In this document: one piece after another, positions 33,701 to 45,000 of the stretch | Position numbering within the stretch: the stretch's first letter is position 1 | How the letters are laid out: each line of letters starts with the position of its first letter | Source of the DNA: Styela clava | Taxonomy: Eukaryota > Chordata > Ascidiacea > Stolidobranchia > Styelidae | Direction of reading: 5' to 3' | NCBI RefSeq assembly: GCF_964204865.1 | Contig: NC_135250.1 | Span: 3,782,001 to 3,846,000 of the forward strand | Length of the DNA: 64,000 nucleotides | Program-made: the position numbers and the translations under genes | Notes under the pieces: model-generated | What the model saw: only the letters and a program-made list of their open reading frames with translations | Told to the model about the DNA's origin: nothing | The model's database searches: none

Positions 33701-36035
33701 GCGCTAGGATAGTGCCATTCAAACGCCTTTATAACGAAATCCAAGCTGCGAGCCATAAGGGAGATCTTATTCGGACTGATCTAAGACTTTCTTATACTGA
33801 CGCAATTGACGCATCATTATTGCGACATACTGGCATGACAATTGTTTGGGAAGTCAGACATGCTGTTGCGATGTGTTTCTCTGGTTTGCTGCTTTCAAGT
33901 CGTAGAGTTTGTGGTTGTTAGATTGTAAAGGTATTATTAAGACCTTCTTTGTTTTAGGTTACCTTTCTGCGGACCGGCGATGGGCCGCGGCCCGGTGGTT
34001 GCCGACCACTGCTCTAAAGAACTTACGAATGCGAAGGTGACTCGCAATTGAAAAAAAGCGTGCCAATAGTGAAAAATGCGTGTCATACTCCAACTGTACA
34101 GCTTGCTAAGATTAAATGTTAAGAGGGAATACTCTCAATTTCTATTGTAAAATACCACATTTGCATTTATTTTTATGATGAATATTCTTCTTTTTGTTTT
34201 TCAGGTAAACCGTACGCATTCATGACATGTGTGAGTATAATTTTGTCATTTAGTTTCTGATGAGTATTTTTAATTCAAGTTGATAAACGGCCCTTTGGAA
34301 GTATGTGTACCAGTATGGAGGTAACTATTTTTGTTTGCCTACCTCACTTCAAGTTGCGTAAAGGGACTGAAACTACACTATGGACAGGTGGTGTATTCAC
34401 TTGGCCAACTTAGAGAGTCTCCGAACTCGTAATAGAAGTAAAATAAGGAAAATCAGAATAAAACGTTGGCCCAACCCTAACCTGGTACACACACTACAGA
34501 AGCACCAATAAATGAACCATGGCTGTGATATACTTTAGCTCTGAAGTCATTAATATTGGCATTTTCTTTTTCGCCCATTTCACTGTATTTCTGACCTAAA
34601 AGTCAGTCACATCACATTCATTGTATATGGTACTACCGTAGTGTACACTACCAGGTTAGGTTTAGGCCATAATTTTATTCTGATTTTTCTTAAGATTTCC
34701 GGTTGAACTGAGAGTTCGGGGACTGTCTGTGTTAGGCAAGTGAATATACCCCCAGCGCATAGGTTTCAGCCCCTTCACACAACTTGATGTAAAGTAGGCA
34801 ATTAAAAATTAGTTACCGGTACCTCCAAATTGGTACACACACCCATTGTACTGTATAGTAGTCTTCGCTAAGGGTGGCAAGTGAAAGTTTTAGCTTGTGG
34901 CCACCTGAGGATAGTTGCATTACCCCCAAGGGGCATTGAGGGCCCAGAGACCTTAATCTAGTATGTCAGACTTATAACCATTTTAGGCGCTCCAGAAGTG
35001 TGTATATCAATATGGAGGTAACTAATTTTGTTTGCCTACTTTACATCAAGTTGTGTAAAGGGTTTGAATCCTATGCGCAAGGGCTATATTCACTTGGCTA
35101 ACACAGGCAGTCCCCGAATTTGAAATAGAACTAAAATGCGAAAAATCAGAATAAAATTATGACCTAACTCTAACCAGGTACACACACTACGGGAGTACTG
35201 AATTTTGAGCTTTCCACTCATTTAACATTTTCATTCCAATTACAGGGAAGAGTCGGCTTCAAAAATTCTAAAAAAAAGACAATCCACGCCGCGGAAAGCG
35301 TCGGAAAACGCGCAGCTGAAACCTCTATTCTACGAGGTTGTCACAAACATGTCAGAGTTGTTATCAAAGGTCCGGGATATGGACGAGTTGTAAGTTGTTT
35401 ATTTTCTGTCAAGAATTGTGTTGAATTAGATGTCATTGGATGTCATGAGCGGAGGAAACTGATATAGAATTGCTACATTTACATGCTAGTAAATTCCTCA
35501 TACTCAAGATGTGTCACGCCAATGGGAAACTTAGCAGTTGGCTCATTGTGCCAATTCATGGGTTCTCGACCAGTTGGCAACAGCAATAAATGATGATGCG
35601 GTCATCGAACCACTCGAAACAGGGGTGTGATTGTATTATTGTTAAAAAGGCAATACCAACCGGGAAGATTCCTGTCCCTATAAAATAGTAATAGTGGCTT
35701 CTTACCTAGCAGTGTATTCTTGTATAAAGCCGCTGGTTAAAAATAATTGGTTCCTTGCGCATCACTGCACTCTGGAAGTAATAAATTGGGAAGGAATTGG
35801 AATGTGGAATCTTGCACAAAGCCTTGTCAAGATGGAAAGCATATAATTTTCGTACAAAGAGATTCCCAAGAATGTCCCTTTACCCGAGCAGTGCTTCAAA
35901 ATAATGTGGAATTTTTTTCAGGCTGCAATTCGAGGGCTTGTGCAAGGAGGATTGAATGTTGTTTCTATATCAGACATCACCCCTCTTCATGTTGATGGTT
36001 TGCCGCAGAGACCAAGAAAAATAAGAAGAATATAA
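30748..36035 (+). CDS. MRPS11: Mitochondrial small-subunit ribosomal protein uS11m (MRPS11)
   Basis: Five coding exons join in phase: 30748-31151, 32331-32470, 34205-34230, 35246-35389 and 35922-36035. They give 275 residues plus TAA. The N terminus (MLKALHPLCRNLTCSR) is basic and Ser/Thr-rich without acidic residues at first, as in a mitochondrial presequence. The uS11 fold begins near residue 160 (PIASIQAKYNNTFISIHSTD) and continues with GKPYAFMTC, then IHAAESVGKRAAE. The family signature is IKGPGYGRVAAIRGLVQGGL (about 229-248), then SISDITPLHVDGLPQRPRK. The protein sits in the platform of the mitochondrial ribosome small subunit, next to the mRNA exit path. It is longer than the human protein (194 residues, from memory) because of the N-terminal region. 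The ATG is the first after the splice acceptor at 30711-30713. A possible AATAAA signal is at 36417-36422. Confidence 0.95.
32110..32205 (+). mobile_element. SINE 3' tail fragment
   Basis: GGCCGTGGTTCTTCATATGATTAATTCGTCTT and the following AATAAATATTTAAATCCTAT match the tails of the tRNA-derived SINEs at 37917 and 44408. It lies in MRPS11 intron 1, just upstream of the exon 2 acceptor region. Confidence 0.6.
32626..32694. mobile_element. MITE type C fragment
   Basis: Only the right end remains: CCTGGCACACATACTACTTT followed by TTGGTTCACATACTACGG. It lies in MRPS11 intron 2. Confidence 0.55.
33242..34011. mobile_element. hAT-like non-autonomous element (TIR CAGTGGGCGGCAACC)
   Basis: The 770-bp element has ends CAGTGGGCGGCAACC and GGTTGCCGACCACTG. 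It has the perfect 8-bp target duplication CTCTAAAG at 33234-33241 and 34012-34019. A 69-codon frame (33712-33921) has no recognised domain and may be a decayed piece of transposase. It lies in MRPS11 intron 2, which ends 193 bp later. Confidence 0.9.
34205..34230 (+). CDS. MRPS11: 26-bp microexon of MRPS11
   Basis: It is bounded by TTTTTCAG and GTGAGT and completes a split Gly codon before KPYAFMTC. Skipping it would break the frame (26 bp), and the encoded strand belongs to the conserved uS11 core. It must therefore be constitutive. Confidence 0.9.
34289..34505 (-). mobile_element. MITE type B in MRPS11 intron 3 (minus orientation)
   Basis: It carries GTATGTGTACCAGTATGGAG at the left, GGTGTATTCACTTGGCC inside and CCTGGTACACACACTAC at the right. 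It begins 58 bp after the microexon. Confidence 0.75.
34630..34845 (+). mobile_element. MITE type B in MRPS11 intron 3
   Basis: It runs from GGTACTACCGTAGTGTACAC through AAGTGAATATACCCCCAGC to TTGGTACACACAC. The right end is worn. Confidence 0.75.
34987..35198 (-). mobile_element. MITE type B in MRPS11 intron 3 (minus orientation)
   Basis: It runs from GGCGCTCCAGAAGTGTGTAT to CACACACTACGGGAGTACT, third of three in this one 1-kb intron. It ends about 48 bp before the exon 4 acceptor region. Confidence 0.78.
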
Positions 36036-36565
36036 CTTATTTAAGGTCAAAAAAGCTTGGTCATTATATTTGAAAAAAAAATGAATACAATGGTACTGTT
36101 GATATCAAAAAAATTAGGGCGTCACCAGGGGCGCTGCAAGAACGGGGTTTAATCCTCATTTGACCCTCTTTCTGAAATTTTGAAATGACTGAAACAGTCG
36201 GTAATAATGTGCTAATGTTCAAAGAGCGAATGTTGTTATTTCGTCTGCTTGTAGTTATTACTTAGTATGTGAATATCTTTATATCAGTTCTGCTGCCCTT
36301 ATCGGTCAAAATTGATGGCATGGCTAACTTATTAATAAAATTTCTATCAAATTGTTCACTGTATTTGGTTATACACCAATGTAGATTTAGTTTGTGTCTC
36401 GATTGTGTGAAACCTGAATAAATTTGCATATTTTGATCCTGGTTAAACTGGAACACACAGGATAAGACAGCAAAGTATATTATTCGAAAAATTGCACGTA
36501 TCTGTTAGATCTTTCTAATAAGATCGCAATTCTTGAGGTAGAGTTTTGTAGAAGTAGGTTTAGAC

Positions 36566-37477
36566 AAGGGGTGGGCAACCTTTTTCGGCTCGCGTGCCAA
36601 AATCGGCTAAATTTAACGCCGAAATTCTTCCGCGTGCCGACCAAAATTAAAAACAATGTTTTGTTACTTTCAAAGCAAAATACTCAATACAACACCTTTT
36701 AAACATGTACAGACTAATATACTATTCGAGAATTTAACAGCCCGACAAATAGACTTGATTACTTTTTTTATTCTATATCAGTGAGACTTCTGCTGTTGCA
36801 TTACCGGTGATAGAGATTTTACATCGGGTTTATATTTTGTAACTTTCAAAAAACTACTGGTTTAATCTTTCGGGCTACTTCTATTACTCGACCTGATAAA
36901 GTTTATATCTGAGAACAGAGATTCACAAGCATATGTAGATAAAAACATGGAGAGTAATGCAGTCGCAAAGTTTTCAAGACAAGGAAATTTTTTGGGAATG
37001 GCATCCCGGGCACGCAATAGTTCGTTTTCTGCACATCTCTCTTGTATTGTCTCCCTCATCCCTTATAATTTTTTTCGAAATCAATTTATAACAGTAAGTT
37101 AGTAGGTAACTATGACAAACGTGAGCTGTACAACTTCATAAATCAAGCAGAAATGACGAAAAAGGGTGGCGCAGACGAATTATATTACGTACGAATGTAG
37201 TCAAATGAGTGCTGCTGCGCTCTTCGCGAGAGCTAACTCATTTGTTACATCATAATATATTTCTTTGTAGCCATAAGGACAAAAAGAGTTCCAATGAATA
37301 ACGGATTGTCAACAAATAATAATGAATAAACGAACACCTAGTTTCATCAGGTCATTTAGAGTCTGGAAACTTTTTATCTGAAGAAAAATGATTTCGTTTC
37401 CGAGGCCTCGCTCGCGTGCCGAATAAATGGGCTCGCGTGCCAGGATTGGCACGCGTGCCAGGGGTTGCCCACCCCTA
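36566..37477 (-). mobile_element. hAT transposon remnant with transposase fragment
   Basis: The 912-bp element has ends AAGGGGTGGGCAACC and GGTTGCCCACCCCTA. It has a perfect 8-bp target duplication GTTTAGAC at 36558-36565 and 37478-37485. Inside, on the minus strand, is a hAT C-terminal dimerisation motif. It is the only element in the window that keeps recognisable transposase coding sequence. Confidence 0.9.
36862..37059 (-). pseudogene. hAT transposase C-terminal (hATC) fragment
   Basis: The 65-codon frame contains FLSTYACESLFSDINFIRSS, which fits the hATC dimerisation pattern (S-T-Y-x-C-E-x-x-F-S). It lacks the BED zinc finger and the catalytic RNase-H core, so it cannot be active. It probably derives from an autonomous relative of the element that contains it. 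Confidence 0.85.
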
Positions 37478-37634
37478 GTTTAGACAATTTTCTATTTGCC
37501 AAGTTAGACCTAGACCATAACAGCTATGGAATACGGCCGGAAAACTGGTTTTAAGATTACTGACTCGAGAATCTTGAGGGTCCAAAAAGTGTTTCAACAC
37601 ACCAAAAACTTACTTGTGTTATATAGAAAAAATG

Positions 37635-37744
37635 GGTACTCCCGGAGTATGCGTACCAAGATGTCGCACAACAGGAAACGAAACCTGGTACACAACCCGA
37701 GTTCAGCTTGTGCGCCATCTTGGTGCGCACACTTCAGGAGGTCC
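37635..37744. mobile_element. Palindromic MITE, type A, with 8-bp target duplication
   Basis: It runs from GGTACTCCCGGAGTATGCGT to GCGCACACTTCAGGAGGTCC. The flanks AAAAAATG and GAAAAATG match at seven of eight bases. Confidence 0.78.
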
Positions 37745-37916
37745 GAAAAATGCCTTTTTTACATTTCAAAAGGGGAGGGAGGGTTCTGACAAACCGTGGC
37801 TACGCCTCTGAGACAAGAGAAAACTCGTTCATAAGATTTGGTTAATCCCATCACTGAGTACAACGTAAAAAGAGGTTGTTTTCTCATTAGAACAAATATT
37901 CCCCAGTCATGTTCGG

Positions 37917-38235
37917 TGGTGTGGCGCATCGTGCTAAGCGTCAGGAACACCCTCGCCACCGCACCTCTAATTACCCTGCGTGGGTTCGCAGGTTGGAATC
38001 CCGCGCGGGGTGAATGATATACGAGATAATTGCTGGACTCCTCTCCGCCGTGGGATGGTTCACGTGACGCTGGTCAGTTATGGCTTCCTCCACCACCAAC
38101 TACATGCTTCCGAAAACAAATAACTGTCTAACTAACCCCACCATGGACTGGTAAGCGGACGCGGGTATGATTAAGCCGTCTTGTTTACTTTTCTCTCTCC
38201 CGGAAAAAATATGTAAATCAGATCCTATGTTCGCT
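37917..38235 (+). mobile_element. tRNA-derived SINE, near full length
   Basis: The head looks like a tRNA gene: TGGCGCATCGTGCTAAGCG (A-box-like), and 60 bp later GTTGGAATCCCGC (B-box-like, GGTTCGANTCC). The body has GGCTTCCTCCACCACCAACT and GACTGGTAAGCGG, and the tail GATTAAGCCGTCTTG to AAATATGTAAATC. A second near-full copy is at 44408-44727. Tail fragments are at 17770-17930, 25755-25815 and 32110-32205, and reversed ones inside the duplication. Confidence 0.8.
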
Positions 38236-38619
38236 TATTATTTAATTCAAGACTGCATAAAAGAAACTCTTTGAAATGCTTTTGCAGTAATTTTATTTCA
38301 GTCATTTCGATAAAGGTTCTGGGTTAAACAACTTAGTTAGCAAACAGGGTTCTGAGACTTACAAAATTAATGATAAACTAGAAAGAACGTCCGTTAGGTA
38401 TAAATAAAATATGATAATAATATTAAAAATTCAAATATTAGATAATTAAAAACAAATGAAAATAAAATAGAAACAATTCTCGTTTAACCATACGATAATG
38501 GTTCTTAAAAATAATTAAATAATTCCAGGCACTATTTAATTTCCAATAAATTATTTTTCAAGAAGGCTATTCCATCAGTCTTTCTCTTATACAGATAAAC
38601 TATCAAGGTCATAAATTTT

Positions 38620-38815
38620 GAGCGCTCCAGAAGCATGTGTACAAATATGGAGGTAACTAATTTTGTTCGCCTACTTCACATCAATTGTGTAAAGGGACTG
38701 AAACCTATTGGCAGGGGGTATATTCACTTGGCAATCACAGACAGTCCCGAACTTGTAATAGAATTAGATAAAGAAAATCGGACCCTAACCTTGTACACAC
38801 ACTACTTGAGTACCA
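38620..38815 (-). mobile_element. MITE type B (minus orientation)
   Basis: It runs from GAGCGCTCCAGAAGCATGTG to ACACACTACTTGAGTACC, with the family core GGGGGTATATTCACTTGGC. It lies just downstream of the Ly6 gene stop. Confidence 0.75.
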
Positions 38816-39045
38816 AATCGTCCATTCTCAAGTTAGTTCCATCATTAGTTTGGTCATTGGAGGTTCCCAGCAAATCAAAAGTGCACAATTTCAATGTTTA
38901 TCACAATTGAACTTCTCAATAATAAAGCTGTTGAAGCTTGTTTTTCAACAAGCCAATGGCTTATGAGTTTTCTTGACTTTCTCGTTCATATACACTTGCA
39001 TAAAGTAGAAATAATTTGTTCCTGCGGACATCTGGTTGAAGACTT

Positions 39046-42000
39046 TCACCACCGCGAGATGACGCTAGCAATCAAACATGTGAGCATTAGTAAAATGCAC
39101 GGGAATATCGTCTTCGCATTGTTGCCCTTGTTGCAAGCATCTGAATGTAAATTTAAAAAGATTGAAAATATGAACTGGGCGATTCAAAAAACACTGAATG
39201 GAAGCTAGAAAAAAGCGTCATCAGGTCCTATGATGTTACTGTGTCAATTATTCAATTTCTGTTCAGTTATTATAGTTCATCTGGCACTACCGTGTTTCCC
39301 TGAAAATAAGACCTAGCCTGAATTTTTAAAATGGTTTTAATATAATCCGTCCCCTTAAAATAAGACCTAGTCGATAGCGCGATTTTTTTTTTTGACCGAG
39401 TGGATAGCAAGAAATCTCTTCTACTCGTTTAAAATGATTGGTCATTGTTTAGCACTTTTTTTTTTTGAATAAAAACGCGTTATTTATAGGTAAATGGATA
39501 TCGGTTTTCGTGATTTGTATGTATATTTGAAAATCTCCTAATTCTCTACTTTGTAATTTTGTTTTTGATAAATGAATGGCATTGAAATAAGACCGTCTTA
39601 TTTTCAGGGAAAAACGACCGGCAATGCTCAAACATACTGCGACTAGGGTTGGGCATTTTCGAATACCTTGTGATTTCAGAATCGAATCGAATAAATTTGT
39701 CGAATCTCGAATACTTGAAAATATATAATTGTAAGCGACTTTATTATAGTAATTGGCCCTCTCAACAAATGAATTACTGAAGACATGGAATAAATCACTC
39801 AGATAGATTACTGAGCGTTCACACAGAATAACAAACACGTTTCATCAACTCACTACAGATAGTCAGTCATATGTTAGAATTTCGTTGAAAAATTATGACT
39901 TCAATGAAAAAAAAATGGGGAATTCACCTCGACCATTAGCGGAAAGATAAAAACAATATGGCGGCGATTCGAAATTTAGCTCTGAACCGATTCGAATAAT
40001 TTACTATCTGATTCGATTCGAATATTCGATTCGAAATGCCCAGCTCTGACCGCGACCCTGTGTTGTTAAGTTCAGTTATCATTTATCAACAACCCCCGAT
40101 GCTCTGTGTAATCTTGGCAAGTTAAGAGGATTTATCTGATGGCTGTCAATCATCCAGTATCCTGAGATGACCTCTATATGTCATGGTATATAAAGGAGAT
40201 AGTCTTCACCATGAAATGCGATTTTAGGAGCACAAGGGTTCTCAACTTAAAATGCGGTAAATTAAAACGAATATTTAAACACCGTCACTTCGAAAACTCA
40301 CTTTCTGTAAGTAGCTGGCATGCTATGTAAAAACTGAAATTTATTCGTTCGTTTCCCTACTCAATTTTTCTTTCAGTTTTGGTGGAGTATATAACCTGGA
40401 TTTCGAGCTCAAGAATTCAAGAGCGTTCCGGTTCTCAATGAAAAATTTGATAAAATGAGGGCTCAGCCTCCTTATATATCGTTACATTATATATAAACAA
40501 ATCCTATTTAGATTACATAGACGGTTTTGGAGCAGATGACGTGACTGAGCGCGGTATAAAAAGTACCTTCGACATTGCCGGATAAATGTATTATCATAAT
40601 AAGTATGTGCTTTTGCAATGATATCACGCTCCCTTTACAAGCGAGTAAACATGATATACAGTTTCGTATTTTGCTTTCGAAACTAAAAAGTTGTGTTAGA
40701 CTGGCCGCCGTCAATAGATGTAATAAATGAATAAGATTATATGCTTGAAAGATTACAACGATTAGATTAGAGCTCGGAGCGACGATGTGGAAGTTCCCCA
40801 TCTCTCGAACTATCTTAGGACCTTTTCCCAGTTATCTCGAGCCCCCTCCCCCTTAATATTACCCCGTCGCATTTTAAAATAACAAATTAGTAATCATCCA
40901 GTGGGGGTTGGGGTTAAGGTTAGCAATTTATTGAATTTGGATATCCAGCGCAATCTGCATTCCTAACCCCAATTCTAACTGCATAACGTATGTATTCATA
41001 TATTAGTGAGGGAAGAGGATAACTGGAAAGACCCTATGTTTATTATAAGGCGTTTTCCTTTGTAAACAAATGCTCATAAAACTATTTAGGTAAAGATGTA
41101 AAAACCTCATTAATGTTTTATCAAATTTATGTGCTCTTGCAGTGATATTGCGCTCCCATTTCAAGCGAGAAAACTAGATCCCAATTTGGTATTACGGCCC
41201 CAAAACACTTTTCATTGTAAACCCAAACGCTCCTGAAGCCACGAATGTGGGGACGCAAAAACCTCATAAAAGTATTATTATTTTTATGTTCTTTTGCAAC
41301 AATATTACTTACCTATTTCAAGGGGGAAAACGTGGTACCCATTTACCCAGTTTGGTATTCCGCCCCCAAAAACTAAAAAATTGTATCAGATTGGCCCGCC
41401 GTCTCTAGATGTACTAACATGGATAAGATTATATGTCGAAATTGAAAGATCAGAACGATTAGATTAAAAATCAGAGCGATGATGTGAAAGTTCACTTCTC
41501 GAACTATCTTTCATTTACAGCGTTTTTCATTGTAAACTCGAATGCTCCTAAAACAATTCAGCTGAAGATTCAAAAAACATCGCAAATATATTACCATGTT
41601 TATGCACTTTTGATAGGGTATAACGCTCCCATTTTAAACGAGAAAACTCGATTCATTTTACTTCAATTTTTAACAGTAATCCGTGGAAGATATTTCCGAT
41701 ATAGAACAACATATTATACATAATTTATCCCCCTGATGAATTGAGCGCGCATAAATTGGACACTCTGCGTAATACGGACGGACATAAATCTGACGCTGTT
41801 AAGCTAACGTTTATACTTTTAAATTACGTTGTATTCACTGATATTTTCCAGTAAAACCTCCTTAAAATGGCCATATTAGAGACAGATTTTTATACAAAGA
41901 ATAAAATACTGCCCGTCTTTGAGATAGCCTCATATATAGCTAGGTTATGATTGGGAATGTATATAGCAAATGCTTCAAAATACTTTAAAAGTTCAATTTA

Positions 42001-45000
42001 CGGAAAAATCCCAGTTATTTTTCTACATTTTCTCGTCTCTACTATAAGGATTAATATAGAACCGCCCCCTTGAGACACGCCCTCTTTTCACCGCATGTCA
42101 TGTATTGACGTACATCTATAACGTGCGTGCTTGTTTATTTAAAATAACGTGGCATAGCGTATAAAGCCTTTCGACTAATTCGCCAATAAACAAAAATCAC
42201 ATCGACTTATACGCCGCGTCCTCTGGAGACCATACCACGTACTTTGGATACTGAAAGGCTATTCTGATAAGACGTTTCCGTTCGCAATAAAGCCTTTGAT
42301 GTCTGATAATAAACAAACATGAGCATTTAGATTTTTTTTTTTTTTTTAATTTAGAGAGTAGTCATTTATTTATTACAGTGCACCTGTTTGACCCTCTGAA
42401 TTTGGAAAAGGTAATTTTGCGAGAAACTCATTTGCGCGAAAATCTGACTTTCACAAGCACATTCAATTCGACGATATGTTCTGTGTTAGGATATATATTC
42501 ACACTTTGAAAAAAGAAGAAGATGGAATATACAGCGTGTTGCGTTTATTTTGTAGTGTACCTGATTGCCTCTCTGTGAATTTGGAAAAGTTACTTTAACG
42601 CTAAACCCATATGCGCGAAAATCTGACTTTCTTAACCCTTTTCGGGGGAGGTCATTCAAATGGAGATTGGGACCATATATTCATCCTTATCCGTTTTTGA
42701 AAGACCAAATTTCTTTTCAAGAAGCGACCGCAGATTACCTCGACGAAGCCCTGAAAACGCACATTCAAGACGTCTTGTCAGATCTTAAATTTTCTTTAGT
42801 AAAATATTTTATAACGTCTTGCTATTTTGGGCTTTTCTAGATGTTTCTGACTAGATTTAAAATAACTGTAATATTTTCTTAACTTTCACAAAAATAAACT
42901 TTGTAAAAAACAACAACCTCAAGTTTCCGGAAATATTAATAATGAATCGCTTTCAAAACATTCGCATTTGAAATTTTCCTAAAGTTTTTGTCACAACTTT
43001 AAAATAAGCAGTAATTAGAGAACGCAGACATAAATACTGATTAATAATATATATCAGGGATGCTCAACTATTTTTACCAAAGATCCTTATAAAAAAACTT
43101 CAAAATTACTGGGGTCCGGTCTTTCCAGGGTGCTAAATATTGGTACCAAGATGGCGCACATCCTGAACATAGTACGTGTACCAGGTCAGGGTTGTTCAGT
43201 TTGTGCGTCATCTTGGTGCGGATACTTCCGGAGCGCCCTTTCCAGAAATAATATTTCGACAATGATAAAAGCGTACTCCCTTAGCAGGCTAATGATTATT
43301 TGCTAATCAAGTAGCGCTATCAGCATTGTTTATTACGGCGTTACAGTTCGTTCCATATATTTGTCAAGTGCAAATATGAGCAAGTTATATAATAAGCTTT
43401 AGAACAATAAAAGCCATTTAAATGAGTACATTTCATTAAAGTTGTTGCACTTTCCATATGTTGTTGAATAAACTGAAATAAACCTTGGATATCTCCAATA
43501 AACACTTTGGGGTCCATAGAACTTTGAATGAAAACTTAGGAGTTCAAAGCAAAAAAGGTTGGGGAGCTCTGATTTACGTCGTGAATAAACATCAACTGAC
43601 CTGTTTTACAAGTACTGAAACAAGTTATAGTGTCCATCCGTCTTGTATAAACACAATCTTCTCTGTATACTGGAGTCGCGCTGCATTCTCGAATTGTTAG
43701 TGTCGATCGATACGTCAGTACTGAAAAAGAAATTGTTGTTTGTGTGAACTTGGGTACTCCCGTAGTGCGCGTACCAGGTTAGGCCATAATTTTATTCCGA
43801 TTTCGTTATTTTAGTTCTATTACGAGTTCGGGGACTGTCTGTGTTAGCCACGTGAATATACCCCTTGCCCATAGGTTTCAGTCCCTTTGCACAATTTGAT
43901 GTAAAGTAGGCGAACTAAATTAGTTACTTCAATTTTGGTACACACACTTTTCCAGAACTTGTTGTGTGTATATGTGGACATGGCCAAATCAAAATTTTAA
44001 GATATTCCATTTCATCTATTGTACAACATTTTAGTATTTTGGCAAAGGTCACTAGTTTTTTTTATTTTTTCATACACGTAATACTCCGTAATACACACCA
44101 ATCAAAAATTGATAATTCTGGAGAGCGAGCATAATCTTTGAACCCTTGCGTGCGTCAGACTTCCTCTTTGACTTAGTTACATACTTTTCTATGGACGAAA
44201 CTATCTTCAACCAAACACAGGAAAAAAACACTCACTCGTAGCAGTAGTTCTTTGCACTCTACAGTACTTCATATGAGGAGGACACTCAGATAGATAATTA
44301 TTGCTCAAATGCTTTCCCATGCATTGCGGATCAGGATTGAGAGAATTTGAAGTGCAGTTATAACAAAAAAGAGCGTAACCTGAAGTAAAAATATTAGATT
44401 TGATAATAAATTCGGCGGTTGGTGTATCGTGCTAAGCGTTAGAAATACAATTTCCATTGCACCCTTTATGGGTCCGCATGTTCGAATCACGCTTGGAATA
44501 ATTATGTGCAAGAGGATTGTTGGACTTATCGCAGCCGTAGGGTGGTCCTTGCAATCGCTAGTCGGTTACGGCTTTCTCCACCATGAAGTGCATGCATCTT
44601 AATAAATCACTTATCCATTTCCATACCCGACACTGAACTAGTTACCGCTCGAGAGGCTCTGGTTCGCCATATGATTAAATCGTCTTATCGATTTCCCCCT
44701 CCCCCGAAATAAATATGTAAATCCTATCATTTATAATATATACAATGCATTTAATTGCTTTAGATTTGGGTTGGTTTCTTCGTCGACAGTTTAACCAATG
44801 GAGCGTATCTTTTATACACAGTTAATTCATTATTTATATAAACTGAAGTGACAACTACTCTCCGCGTGTTATATTCAAAAATTTTAAAATAATTATTGGT
44901 TGAAATTTATGGCTCCATCCGTAAGTTAACCGATGTAATATACCGGTATCGGTATTCACTATAAGTGTAAGGGATTAGAGTGTCTTGCTTCACACTAACA

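Larger units (their letters stand above)
36036..39045. other. Interval between MRPS11 and the Ly6 gene
   Basis: It contains the MRPS11 3' flank, a hAT element, a type A MITE, a SINE and a type B MITE, listed separately. The two flanking genes converge here (plus and minus strands). No further exon was recognised. Confidence 0.6.

Noticed and set aside
37920..38000. Functional tRNA gene
   Set aside because: The boxes are degenerate, no cloverleaf is convincing, and the segment continues into a repeated body and tail, so it is a SINE head.
38894..39208. Plus-strand frame of 104 codons
   Set aside because: The opposite strand carries the last exon of the Ly6 gene with exact splice phase and a GPI-type tail; the plus frame has no domain.
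42565..42840. 91-codon frame in the Ly6 intron
   Set aside because: Its start lies in a local direct repeat, there is no known domain, and it sits inside an intron on the opposite strand.
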